Origin: JBEEJL01 sp043744215
GTDB taxonomy: Bacteria; Pseudomonadota; Gammaproteobacteria; Burkholderiales; JBEEJL01
DNA length: 52,507 bases
Assembly (NCBI GenBank): GCA_043744215.1
Contig: JAYTVC010000067.1
Span: 1-52,507 of the forward strand
Direction: 5' to 3'
How positions within the stretch are numbered: position 1 is the stretch's first letter; every line of letters begins with the position of its first letter. Positions 42,111 through 50,028 of this stretch are shown in pieces. A model generated the notes under the pieces. That model saw nothing but the letters and a program-made list of their open reading frames with translations. It was not told the DNA's origin and made no database searches. The position numbers and the translations under genes were made by a program.

Positions 42111-43307
42111 ATGCGCAAGCTCTGGTTACTGTTCGCTCAAATGGCCACCATCACGATGGCCGCGTTATTTGTTATCAGCCTGATCAGGCCGGATTTACTG
42201 GCATGGCGCAACCCAGGTTCTGCCGTCATTGTGCCGACGACCAACCCGGTTGCGGCGCCGGTCACCCTGCCGTCAAATCCTGCAACCGGCGCGATGCAGC
42301 TTTCCTATCGCGAAGCGGCACGCAAGGCGATTCCATCGGTGGTCAATATTTTCACCAGCAAAGAAGTCAAGGCCGAGCAAAACAATCCGCTGCTTGACGA
42401 CCCCGTCCTGCGGCGATTTTTCGGCGACCGCCTGGATGAAGATGCCGAACCGCAATCGAGTTTGGGCTCCGGCGTGATTGTGCGATCCAACGGTTACATT
42501 CTTACCAATCATCATGTGGTCGAGGGCGCCGACGAAATCAATGTGGCATTGTCGGACGGGCGCACGGTGCCGGCAAAAGTGGTGGGCACCGATCCCGATA
42601 CCGACCTCGCGGTGTTGAAAGTCGAAGCCGTCAATTTGCCCGCGATCAACTTCGGCCAATCTGAACAGGCGAAAATCGGCGACGTGGTGCTCGCCATCGG
42701 CGACCCGTTCGGCGTCGGCCAGACAGTCACCATGGGCATCATCAGCGCGCTGGGCCGCAGCAGGCTCGGCATTAACCAATTCGAAAATTTCATCCAGACC
42801 GACGCGGCCATCAACCCCGGCAACTCGGGCGGCGCGCTGGTCGATACCAACGGCAGTTTGCTCGGCATCAACAGCGCGATTTATTCGCGCAGCGGCGGCT
42901 CGCAAGGCATTGGCTTTTCTATTCCCGTGAGCCTCGCCAAACATGTGATGGAACAAATCATCGCCACTGGCAGCGTGACGCGCGGCTGGATTGGCGTGGA
43001 AGTGGATAACCAGCCATCGGTCGATGTGATGGAGACGCTCAAGATCGGCAAAACCAAAGGTGCGGTGATACGCGGCGTATTGCGCGACGGGCCCGCCGAC
43101 AAAGCCAGCATCAAACCCGGTGATTTGTTGACGGCGGTGAATGACAAAGCCGTGAATGACAGCGTCGATATGTTGAATCAGATTTCAGAATTGGCTCCGG
43201 GCAAGCTGGCCAATCTTACTTTGTTGCGCAGTCAGAAACCGATCGTTGTGCAAGTGACGGTTGGTAAACGACCCAAACCACAAGCATCGTTAGATAAACG
43301 TAAGTAA
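42111..43307 (+). CDS. degQ: Trypsin-like periplasmic serine protease with one PDZ domain (DegQ/DegS type)
   Basis: A 398-residue protein with an N-terminal membrane anchor (LLFAQMATITMAALFVISLI). The catalytic triad is His in ILTNHHVVEGAD (residue ~138), Asp in DPDTDLAVLKV (~168) and Ser in NPGNSGGALVDT (~243). A single PDZ domain follows (TKGAVIRGVLRDGPADKASIKPGDLL, ~310-340). A single PDZ plus anchor is nearer to DegS than to two-PDZ DegP, but the gene position next to tat and petABC is the usual betaproteobacterial one often annotated as a Do-like protease. Its stop codon TAA is inside a dispersed element. Confidence 0.9.
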   Translation: MRKLWLLFAQMATITMAALFVISLIRPDLLAWRNPGSAVIVPTTNPVAAPVTLPSNPATGAMQLSYREAARKAIPSVVNIFTSKEVKAEQNNPLLDDPVLRRFFGDRLDEDAEPQSSLGSGVIVRSNGYILTNHHVVEGADEINVALSDGRTVPAKVVGTDPDTDLAVLKVEAVNLPAINFGQSEQAKIGDVVLAIGDPFGVGQTVTMGIISALGRSRLGINQFENFIQTDAAINPGNSGGALVDTNGSLLGINSAIYSRSGGSQGIGFSIPVSLAKHVMEQIIATGSVTRGWIGVEVDNQPSVDVMETLKIGKTKGAVIRGVLRDGPADKASIKPGDLLTAVNDKAVNDSVDMLNQISELAPGKLANLTLLRSQKPIVVQVTVGKRPKPQASLDKRK

Positions 43308-43330
43308 TTGATTATATTGAATATTTTATA
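43300..43330 (-). repeat. Dispersed IHF-like element, copy 10, over the degQ stop
   Basis: Minus strand reads ATATTCAATATAATCAA-TTAC-TTA, a perfect AATCAA-N4-TTR match. The complement of its TTAC block on the plus strand includes the degQ TAA. Positioned between convergent degQ and tatC. Confidence 0.85.
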
Positions 43331-43342
43331 ACTTCTTGTGCT

Positions 43343-44149
43343 TCATTTCGTAGCTTTGTCCTGCGCTTGCTGCTTATCCAATTCCTGTTCCAATGGTTCA
43401 TCCGTCAGTCGCTCGAAACCTGCTGTGCTGAATTTTGACGGCTTGCTGATGAACGATGCGGCAATGATTCCTAACTCATAAAGCAAACACAAGGGAATCG
43501 CCAGCATCAATTGCGACACCACATCGGGCGGTGTGAATATCGCGCCAACCACAAACGCGCCGACGATCACGTAGCGGCGAATATCGCGCAACTTCGCTAC
43601 CGACACGATGCCCATTTTCACCAGGATCACCACGATCACCGGCACTTCAAACGTGACGCCGAAGGCCATGAACATGGTGAGCACAAAATCCAGATACTTG
43701 TTGATGTCGGTCATCACCGCCACGCCTTGCGGCGCAGTGGAAACAATAAAACCGAACACAACGGGGAAGACGAGAAAATACGCGAAGGCCATGCCGCACA
43801 AAAACAAAATCGTGCTGACAATCACGAGGGGGCCTGCCAATTTTTTCTCGTGGGTATAAAGCCCCGGCGCTACAAACGCCCAGAACTGCCACAGGATGTA
43901 AGGCAGGCAAATGAGAAACGCCGTCATCATCGCGACTTTCATCGGCACAAAAAACGGCGTGGAAATATCGGTGGCGATCATCTGCCCGCCGGCGGGTAAT
44001 TTTGCGATCAGCGGGGCGGCCAGCAAACGGTAGAGATCACTGGCCCAATAAAATAGCGCCAGAAAAACGACACCCATGGCAATGAGGCTGCGCACCAAAC
44101 GCGACCGCAACTCCACCAGATGGGAAATAAAAGTTTCTTCGGCGCTCAT
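43343..44149 (-). CDS. tatC: Twin-arginine translocase subunit TatC
   Basis: A 268-residue protein with six membrane helices. TatC recognises twin-arginine signal peptides and forms the receptor with TatB. The opening ETFISHLVELRSRLVRSLIAMG (with the HLxELR motif), the FWAFVAPGLYTHEKK loop near residue 95 and the VIVVILVKMGIV / YVIVGAFVVGAIFTPPDVVSQ segments match the family. The acidic/Gln-rich tail is not conserved. It ends the his-hinT-tatABC transcription unit and lies convergent to degQ. Confidence 0.97.
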   Translation of the reverse strand: MSAEETFISHLVELRSRLVRSLIAMGVVFLALFYWASDLYRLLAAPLIAKLPAGGQMIATDISTPFFVPMKVAMMTAFLICLPYILWQFWAFVAPGLYTHEKKLAGPLVIVSTILFLCGMAFAYFLVFPVVFGFIVSTAPQGVAVMTDINKYLDFVLTMFMAFGVTFEVPVIVVILVKMGIVSVAKLRDIRRYVIVGAFVVGAIFTPPDVVSQLMLAIPLCLLYELGIIAASFISKPSKFSTAGFERLTDEPLEQELDKQQAQDKATK

Positions 44150-44164
44150 GGAAAATTTTTTGCT

Positions 44165-44575
44165 TTAGGTTTTTTTGTTGCCCGACAAATGTGAGTCGAG
44201 ACCCAACTCCATTTGCGGCGCGGGCGGCGGCGTGGTGACGTCAGCGGATTTTATTTCCGGCGTGGCCGGTTTTGCTTCAGGCGTGTCGGCCAATTGTTTT
44301 GACACCGATTGCGCTTCGGCTTCAATGGCGCGCGCCTGCTGATGCACTGATTGCTCGACATCCCGCGCCGCCTCCTGAAATTCCGATTTCACTTTTTTCA
44401 GTTCTTCCAACTCCATTTCGCGCGAGATGTCGGCCTTCACCGTGGAAACATAACGCTGCAATCGTCCGAGCAAAATACCCGCCGTGCGTGCGACTTTCGG
44501 CAGCCGTTCAGGGCCGATGACCACGAGGGCCACGACACCGATGACGACCAGTTCTGAGAAAGCGAAATCGAACAT
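44165..44575 (-). CDS. tatB: Sec-independent translocase subunit TatB
   Basis: A 136-residue protein starting MFDFAFSELVVIGVVALVVIGPERLPKVARTAG, the TatB membrane helix, hinge and amphipathic helix. A charged coiled-coil-like region (EMELEELKKVKSEFQEAARDVEQS) and a Pro/Ala-rich tail follow. TatB pairs with TatC in substrate binding. The gap to tatA (128 bases) is unusually long for this operon and contains only short A/T-rich sequence. Confidence 0.95.
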   Translation of the reverse strand: MFDFAFSELVVIGVVALVVIGPERLPKVARTAGILLGRLQRYVSTVKADISREMELEELKKVKSEFQEAARDVEQSVHQQARAIEAEAQSVSKQLADTPEAKPATPEIKSADVTTPPPAPQMELGLDSHLSGNKKT

Positions 44576-44703
44576 AGATCAGGAGTGAGTAGCGCGGATT
44601 GAGAAGACAGGATCAAGAATTGAGGATCGTGGATTAAGGGAAAATCAAAAATGCAGCCCGATGGTTTTACTCAGCCCGCAATCCACAACCCAACTTTTCG
44701 GTC

Positions 44704-44919
44704 CTAACTCTTCGTCTTATCCTTTACGTCATTTTCATAGGTTTGCGATTTTCCATTGGCATCCAGTTGATCGGGCTTTTTATCGCCTCCCATGCCGTCC
44801 TTGAAGTCTTTCACTGCGCCGCCCAGATCCTTGCCGATGTTCCTGAGTTTTGATGTGCCGAATATCATCACGACGACCGCCAACACGATTAACCAATGCC
44901 AAATGCTGAGTGAGCCCAT
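44704..44919 (-). CDS. tatA: Sec-independent translocase subunit TatA
   Basis: A 71-residue protein. The start MGSLSIWHWLIVLAVVVMIFGTSKLRNIGKDLGGAVKDFKDGM is the standard TatA membrane helix, FGxxKL hinge and amphipathic helix. TatA oligomerises to permit passage of folded proteins. The PetA Rieske protein encoded nearby is a likely Tat client. hinT lies 29 bases upstream. Confidence 0.96.
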   Translation of the reverse strand: MGSLSIWHWLIVLAVVVMIFGTSKLRNIGKDLGGAVKDFKDGMGGDKKPDQLDANGKSQTYENDVKDKTKS

Positions 44920-44948
44920 ATCAAACTCCTTTTAATTCTGAAATAAAA

Positions 44949-45302
44949 TCAGTGCTTCGATTTAACAATCATGCCCGGCAGAATTTCCCCGCCGATGATA
45001 TGCACATGCAAATGAAAAACATCCTGCCGCGCCGCTTCGCCGGTATTGACGATAGTACGAAAACCGTTCTGACAGCCCTGCTCTTTCGCCAGCTTTGTTG
45101 CCATCACCATGATTTTACCCATCACGTTTTGATCGGCATCGGTAAGCTCCGCCATCGACGCCACATGCTTTTTAGGAATAATCATGAAGTGTACCGGCGC
45201 AACGGGGTGAATATCGTGGAACGCCAACACGTCGTCATCCTCATACACTTTTTTGGCGGGAATTTTCCCGGCGATGATTTTACAAAAAATACAATCGTCC
45301 AT
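44949..45302 (-). CDS. hinT: HIT-family nucleotide-binding protein (HinT-like)
   Basis: A 117-residue protein starting DDCIFCKIIAGKIPAKKVYEDDDVLAFHDIHPVAPVH, with two of the Cys residues common in this subgroup. The catalytic histidine triad is DVFHLHVHIIGG near residue 95. HinT enzymes hydrolyse purine nucleoside phosphoramidates. Its ATG overlaps the hisE stop by one base, so it is part of the his operon, a common order in betaproteobacteria. Confidence 0.95.
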   Translation of the reverse strand: MDDCIFCKIIAGKIPAKKVYEDDDVLAFHDIHPVAPVHFMIIPKKHVASMAELTDADQNVMGKIMVMATKLAKEQGCQNGFRTIVNTGEAARQDVFHLHVHIIGGEILPGMIVKSKH

Positions 45303-45625
45303 TATTTTGTTCTCGCCGCTTTTTCTTCATGGCCCGACACACCTTCGCGCCGCTCCAGTTCCGCCAACACATCGTTGGGCGACAATCCGTGCCAGCTCAG
45401 CATCACCATCGTGTGAAACCACAAGTCGGCCGTTTCTTTCACAATGTGTATTTTATCATTGCCCTTGGCGGCGATGACGGTTTCTGTCGCTTCTTCGCCC
45501 ACCTTCTTGAGAATGTGGTCGATGCCCTTCGCGTTCAGCGATGCGACATAGGAACTACCGCTATCGGCATGTTTGCGCGATTCAATGGTAGCCATCACGC
45601 GCGCCAAAATGTCCTTATCGCTCAT
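45302..45625 (-). CDS. hisE: Phosphoribosyl-ATP pyrophosphatase HisE
   Basis: A 107-residue protein that hydrolyses phosphoribosyl-ATP to phosphoribosyl-AMP, step 2 of histidine synthesis. The conserved MazG-like motif is KKVGEEATETVIAAKG...IVKETADLWFHTMVML (residues ~40-75), with the metal-binding Glu/Asp residues. hisE and hisI are separate genes, unlike the fused enterobacterial hisIE. The start overlaps the hisI end by 11 bases. Confidence 0.96.
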   Translation of the reverse strand: MSDKDILARVMATIESRKHADSGSSYVASLNAKGIDHILKKVGEEATETVIAAKGNDKIHIVKETADLWFHTMVMLSWHGLSPNDVLAELERREGVSGHEEKAARTK

Positions 45626-46010
45626 TGCCGTACATTTCCGTCGGTTCTTTCAACACCGGATCGGTGACGATCCACTCTTCGCTTTCCAATTTGTTGAAAA
45701 AACAATGATGCCTGCCGGTATGACAAGCGATGCCGCCCACTTGTTCAACAATAATCAGCAGCACATCTTCGTCGCAATCGAGGCGTATGGACTGCACTTT
45801 TTGCACGTTGCCCGATTCCTCGCCTTTGCGCCACAATTTTTTACGCCGGCGCGACCAATAAACCACCTCGCCGGTTTGCGCCGTTTGTTTCAACGCTTCA
45901 CGGTTCATCCACGCGAACATCAGCACCTTGCCCGTCCTCGCTTCCTGCGCGATGACGGGCACAAGGCCGTCTTGTGTCCAGTTCACTTTACTTAACCACG
46001 CATCACTCAT
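45615..46010 (-). CDS. hisI: Phosphoribosyl-AMP cyclohydrolase HisI
   Basis: A 131-residue zinc/magnesium enzyme opening the adenine ring of phosphoribosyl-AMP. MFAWMNREALKQT, YWSRRRKKLWRKGEESGNVQ and the ligand-bearing SIRLDCDEDVLLIIVEQVGGIACHTGRHHCFF (Cys residues near 94, 111 and 118) are all present. Single-domain, of normal length. Downstream gene of hisF in the cluster. Confidence 0.96.
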   Translation of the reverse strand: MSDAWLSKVNWTQDGLVPVIAQEARTGKVLMFAWMNREALKQTAQTGEVVYWSRRRKKLWRKGEESGNVQKVQSIRLDCDEDVLLIIVEQVGGIACHTGRHHCFFNKLESEEWIVTDPVLKEPTEMYGNER

Positions 46011-46047
46011 TTCAAAACCATCTCGAAAAATCTTGCCGCGAAGAATG

Positions 46048-46815
46048 CTATCTTGATGAATCTAAGCGCATCTCGATACCTTTGCGCTGCAAAAATTGCT
46101 TAGCCATTTTAATCGTGTAATCGCCGTAATGAAAAATGCTCGCGGCCAATACTGCGTCTGCGCCACCAATGGTGATGCCTTCGGCCAAGTGCTGTAAATT
46201 GCCCACACCTCCGCTGGCGATCACGGGCACACTCACGGCATCACTCACGGCGCGCGTCAGATCTAAATCAAAACCCATCCTGGTGCCGTCGCGATCCATG
46301 CTGGTGAGCAGAATTTCGCCCGCTCCCATCTTCGCCATTTTCTGCGCCCATTCTATCGCATTGAGGCCGGTGGCATTGCGGCCGCCGTGGGTAAACACTT
46401 CCCAATGGTCGCCCACGCGTTTGGCATCAATGGCGACGACAATGCATTGATTGCCGAAATGGTTGGCCGCTTCGGCGACGAGTTGCGGATTTAGTATGGC
46501 GGACGTATTGATGCTGACTTTGTCGGCACCCGCGTTCAACAAACGCCGCACGTCTTTCAACTCACGCACACCGCCGCCAACGGTGAGGGGAATAAACACT
46601 TCTTCGGCCACGCGTTCGATGATGTCGAGCAATAGGCCGCGTTGGTCGCTGCTGGCGGTGATGTCAAGAAAAGTAATTTCATCCGCGCCTTCTTTGTCGT
46701 AACGACGCGCGATTTCAACCGGGTCGCCTGCGTCGCGCAGGCCGACAAAATTAACGCCTTTGACCACGCGGCCAGCGTTGACATCAAGACAGGGAATGAT
46801 TCGTTTAGCGAGCAA
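46048..46815 (-). CDS. hisF: Imidazole glycerol phosphate synthase cyclase subunit HisF
   Basis: A 255-residue (beta-alpha)8 barrel starting LAKRIIPCLDVNAGRVVKGVNF. The catalytic aspartates are in CLDV (residue ~11) and SMDRDGTR (~130). With HisH it forms imidazole glycerol phosphate and AICAR. The start codon is TTG at 46815: no in-frame ATG or GTG is nearby and no Shine-Dalgarno is visible, and a dispersed element sits in the 44-base gap to hisA. Translation may therefore be weak or depend on hisA readthrough (inference). Confidence 0.95.
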   Translation of the reverse strand: MLAKRIIPCLDVNAGRVVKGVNFVGLRDAGDPVEIARRYDKEGADEITFLDITASSDQRGLLLDIIERVAEEVFIPLTVGGGVRELKDVRRLLNAGADKVSINTSAILNPQLVAEAANHFGNQCIVVAIDAKRVGDHWEVFTHGGRNATGLNAIEWAQKMAKMGAGEILLTSMDRDGTRMGFDLDLTRAVSDAVSVPVIASGGVGNLQHLAEGITIGGADAVLAASIFHYGDYTIKMAKQFLQRKGIEMRLDSSR

Positions 46816-46834
46816 AATGAGTGTCGATATATGT

Positions 46835-46863
46835 TAAATTATTGAATATAATCAATTAGTTAC
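46835..46863 (+). repeat. Dispersed IHF-like element, copy 11, over the hisA stop
   Basis: Plus strand reads TATTGAATATAATCAA-TTAG-TTA, a perfect AATCAA-N4-TTR match. The TTA (46860-46862) is the complement of the hisA TAA stop. Between hisA and hisF inside the operon. Confidence 0.88.
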
Positions 46864-47624
46864 GTATATTCTGTTTTAAGCGCCCTGGGCGATAATTGCT
46901 CGGCCAGTTTTTGCGCTTCGGCAAAATTAATGGTGCCTTCGTAAATGGCGCGGCCGGTTATCGCCGCGCTGATGCCTTCTTCTTGCACGGCGCACAGTTT
47001 GCGAATGTCGTCGAGATTGGTGAGCCCGCCGCTGGCGATGACAGGCATCGTCAACTCGCGCGCGAGTTTTACCGTCGCCTCGATGTTCACGCCGTTTAAC
47101 ATGCCGTCACGGCCGATGTCGGTGTAAACCACGCCTTCGACGCCGTAATCCTGAAATTTTTTTGCCAGGTCGAGCACATCGTGGCCGGTGAGTTTGCTCC
47201 AGCCATCGACGGCGACTTTGCCATCTTTCGCATCGAGGCCGACGATGATGTGGCCGGGAAACGCATCACAGGCGTCATGCAAAAAGCCGGGGTTTTTTAC
47301 GGCTGCCGTGCCGATGATGACATAGGTAATGCCGCTATCAAGATACTGTTCGATCGTATCCAGATCGCGAATGCCGCCGCCGAGCTGCACGGGAATATCG
47401 GCACCCACCGCATCAGTAATCGCTTTGATGGCCTCGCGGTTTTTCGGTTTGCCGGCAAACGCGCCATTCAAATCGACCAGATGCAAACGCTTCGCGCCCT
47501 GCGCCAGCCAGTGTTTCGCCATCGCGCCGGGGTCTTCCGAATACACGGTCGCGCCGTTCATGTCGCCCTGCTTCAAGCGCACGCAGTGGCCGTCTTTCAA
47601 ATCAATTGCGGGTATGAGTATCAT
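46860..47624 (-). CDS. hisA: ProFAR isomerase HisA
   Basis: A 254-residue (beta-alpha)8 barrel starting MILIPAIDLKDGHCVRLKQG. Catalytic Asp residues are in PAIDLKDG (residue ~8) and TDIGRDGML (~130), and phosphate-binding motifs GGIRDL and ASGGL are intact. It isomerises the aminoaldose to the aminoketose. The stop codon coincides with a dispersed IHF-like element. hisH lies 15 bases upstream. Confidence 0.96.
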   Translation of the reverse strand: MILIPAIDLKDGHCVRLKQGDMNGATVYSEDPGAMAKHWLAQGAKRLHLVDLNGAFAGKPKNREAIKAITDAVGADIPVQLGGGIRDLDTIEQYLDSGITYVIIGTAAVKNPGFLHDACDAFPGHIIVGLDAKDGKVAVDGWSKLTGHDVLDLAKKFQDYGVEGVVYTDIGRDGMLNGVNIEATVKLARELTMPVIASGGLTNLDDIRKLCAVQEEGISAAITGRAIYEGTINFAEAQKLAEQLSPRALKTEYT

Positions 47625-47639
47625 GATTTGTCGAGTGAG

Positions 47640-48281
47640 TTACGGTTTCCATTGGATAAAATTGCGATACAACGTGAGCCCTGCATTGGAACTTTTCTCC
47701 GGATGAAATTGCGCAGCAAAAATATTGTCTCGCGCGATGGCACAGGTAAACTCGTCGGGAAAATCTGCCGTTGCCGCGATGTCAGCCGTATTTTTCGGCT
47801 GCGCGAAATAACTATGCACAAAATAAAACCGTGATTGATCGGCAATGCCGCGCCACAGTGGATGATCTATTTTGTAATTCACTTCGTTCCAGCCCATGTG
47901 CGGCACCTTGAGCGGCCGATCCAAACCGTCGGTCGCGCCGCTCACATCGAAGCGCACCACGCGGCCGGAGATGATGCCGAGGCCAGGCAAGTCGCCGGCT
48001 TCTTCCGACACATCGAATAGCATTTGCAAACCCATGCACACACCGAGAAACGGTTTGTTGCGCGCGGCGTGCAACACCGCGTCGCGCAAACCGAATTGAT
48101 CGAGCCCCGCCATACAGCCGCGCATGGCGCCCTGGCCGGGGAACACCACTCGGTCGGCGCGCGCCACGTCGTCTGCTTTACTGGTGATATACACGTCGTC
48201 TTCCGGCGACGCGTGGTGCAGGGCTTTCGCGACGGAGCGCAAATTGCCCATGCCGTAATCAATGACAGCGATGCGGGTCAT
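47640..48281 (-). CDS. hisH: Imidazole glycerol phosphate synthase glutaminase subunit HisH
   Basis: A 213-residue class I glutamine amidotransferase. The nucleophile Cys is in LGVCMGLQMLF (residue ~82); the His and Glu of the triad are in CAIARDNIFAAQFHPEKSS near residue 192-195. It supplies ammonia to HisF. The start MTRIAVIDYGMGNLRSVAKAL is typical. Placed between hisB and hisA. Confidence 0.96.
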   Translation of the reverse strand: MTRIAVIDYGMGNLRSVAKALHHASPEDDVYITSKADDVARADRVVFPGQGAMRGCMAGLDQFGLRDAVLHAARNKPFLGVCMGLQMLFDVSEEAGDLPGLGIISGRVVRFDVSGATDGLDRPLKVPHMGWNEVNYKIDHPLWRGIADQSRFYFVHSYFAQPKNTADIAATADFPDEFTCAIARDNIFAAQFHPEKSSNAGLTLYRNFIQWKP

Positions 48282-48332
48282 GGTTGTTTAGTTTGAGAAT
48301 TTTTTATCACACAAATTCAGACGAAGAAATTT

Positions 48333-48920
48333 TTAGAGACTGCCTTTTGTCGAAGGAATAACCCCCTCGCTTCGCGGATCCTTCTCCACCGCCATGCGCA
48401 ACGCGCGACCGAAGGCTTTGAAAATTGTTTCCGCCTGATGGTGCGAATTGTCGCCGCGCAAATTGTCGATATGCAAACTCACCAGCGCGTGGTTCACAAA
48501 ACCTTGAAAAAATTCATGAATCAAATCGACATCAAACTCGCCCACGCGGGCGCGCGTGAACGGAACGTGAAATTCCAAACCGGGGCGGCCCGACAGATCA
48601 AGCACGACGCGCGACAAGGCTTCATCGAGCGGAACATAAGCGTGGCCGTAACGGCGCACACCTTTTTTGTCGCCGATGGCTTTGGCAAACGCCTGGCCGA
48701 GCGTGATGCCGATATCTTCCACTGTGTGATGCGCATCGATGTGCAAATCGCCCTTGGCGCTGACGTCGATGTCCATCATGCCGTGACGGGCGATCTGGTC
48801 CATCATGTGGTCGAGGAACGAAATGCCGCTGGCGAGTTTGGAGACGCCGCTGCCGTCAAGATTAATGCTGACGGAAATCTGCGTTTCGAGGGTGTTACGG
48901 GATACTTGGGCCGTGCGCAT
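48333..48920 (-). CDS. hisB: Imidazoleglycerol-phosphate dehydratase HisB
   Basis: A 195-residue monofunctional enzyme, without the N-terminal phosphatase found in the enterobacterial fusion. The manganese-binding histidines appear in SFLDHMMDQIARHGMMD (residues ~33-50), DAHHTVEDIGI (~68-78) and the mirrored HEFFQGFVNHALVSLHID and DNSHHQAETIFKAF. Normal length. hisC lies 27 bases upstream. Confidence 0.96.
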   Translation of the reverse strand: MRTAQVSRNTLETQISVSINLDGSGVSKLASGISFLDHMMDQIARHGMMDIDVSAKGDLHIDAHHTVEDIGITLGQAFAKAIGDKKGVRRYGHAYVPLDEALSRVVLDLSGRPGLEFHVPFTRARVGEFDVDLIHEFFQGFVNHALVSLHIDNLRGDNSHHQAETIFKAFGRALRMAVEKDPRSEGVIPSTKGSL

Positions 48921-48947
48921 GGTAAATCTCGGGGATGGGAATAAGTT

Positions 48948-50009
48948 TTAGTTCAGACTTTGTTGCAAAGCTGAAAGGAATTGTTGGTTTTCGTTTGGGG
49001 TGCCAACGGTTACGCGTAAACAGTTCGCCAAAAGGGTATTTGCGCCGTGCAAATTCTTTACCAATATAGCACGGGATTTCAGTCCGTCAAATACGGCGGG
49101 CGCATTCGCCACCCGCAACAAAATAAAGTTCGCTTCCGAAGCATAGGCTGTCACTCCCCGTGTTGCAACCAAGGCAGCAAATAAACGTGCCCGTTCCGCC
49201 ACAATCGCGTCGGCCTGTTGGCGCAAAACATCGGCATGTCTCAGCACCGCGCAAGCGACGGTCTGGGTGAGCACATTAATGTTGTAGGGCAGGCGCAGCT
49301 TGTCGAGTTCACGAATCAAATCGGGGCGCCCGGCCAAAAACCCCAGCCGTAAACCGGCCAGGCCCAGCTTGGATACGGTACGCATAATGGCGAGATTGGG
49401 AAAATCGTTCAGGCGCGCCATGAACGACGCAGGCGAAAACGCGTAATAGGCTTCATCGACCACCACCAAACCCGGTGCAACTTGAATGATTTGCTCAATG
49501 GCTTTCGCATCAAACAAATTGCCCGTCGGGTTATTCGGGTAAGCGATAAAGATGAGCTCGGGTTGGTGTTGTTTGATTGCATTGATTATTGCGTCAAGAT
49601 CAAGCGTGAAATCATTTTTCAGCGGCACGCCGACATAATTCAAAGCGCAAAACGTCGCAATCATTTTGAACATCACGAATGCGGGCTCAACGGACAACAG
49701 CGTTGCACTTTTATTCAACGCCATCGCCAGAATCTGAATAATTTCATCAGAGCCGTTGCCCAGCAGCAAATCCATTCCCGCCGGGATATTCATCACCTCG
49801 CGTAACTGCTGTTTCAATTGCGCAGCAGAAGGATCGGGATAACGGTTGATACTCGCGTCGTGCGCGAGCCGCGCTATTTCTTCACGTATCGCATCGGGCA
49901 GCGGATATGGATTCTCCATCGCATCGAGCTTGATCAGGCCCGTGCTTGGCGGAACATGGTACGCATTGAGTGCGCGGATTTCGGGACGGATAATTTGTTC
50001 GAGTTTCAT
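48948..50009 (-). CDS. hisC: Histidinol-phosphate aminotransferase HisC
   Basis: About 353 residues, from ATG 50009; a GTG at 50036 would add nine residues. The pyridoxal phosphate lysine is in RTVSKLGLAGLRLGFL (residue ~215). YPNNPTGNLF (~155), VVDEAYYAF (~190) and the final NCLRVTVGTPNENQQFL are class I aminotransferase signatures. It makes histidinol phosphate. Its leader holds the left end of the 652-bp composite repeat that separates it from hisD. Confidence 0.95.
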   Translation of the reverse strand: MKLEQIIRPEIRALNAYHVPPSTGLIKLDAMENPYPLPDAIREEIARLAHDASINRYPDPSAAQLKQQLREVMNIPAGMDLLLGNGSDEIIQILAMALNKSATLLSVEPAFVMFKMIATFCALNYVGVPLKNDFTLDLDAIINAIKQHQPELIFIAYPNNPTGNLFDAKAIEQIIQVAPGLVVVDEAYYAFSPASFMARLNDFPNLAIMRTVSKLGLAGLRLGFLAGRPDLIRELDKLRLPYNINVLTQTVACAVLRHADVLRQQADAIVAERARLFAALVATRGVTAYASEANFILLRVANAPAVFDGLKSRAILVKNLHGANTLLANCLRVTVGTPNENQQFLSALQQSLN

Positions 50010-50028
50010 TTTCTTAAGGTCAAATGCA

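Noticed and set aside
43300..43330. dif-like XerCD recombination site
   Set aside because: Size and 6-bp centre are similar, but the XerD arm (TTATGTTAA type) is missing and there are many copies.
44920..44948. Another copy of the dispersed element at the hinT stop
   Set aside because: TGATTTTATTTCAG is only loosely similar and lacks the AATCAA-N4-TTR core.
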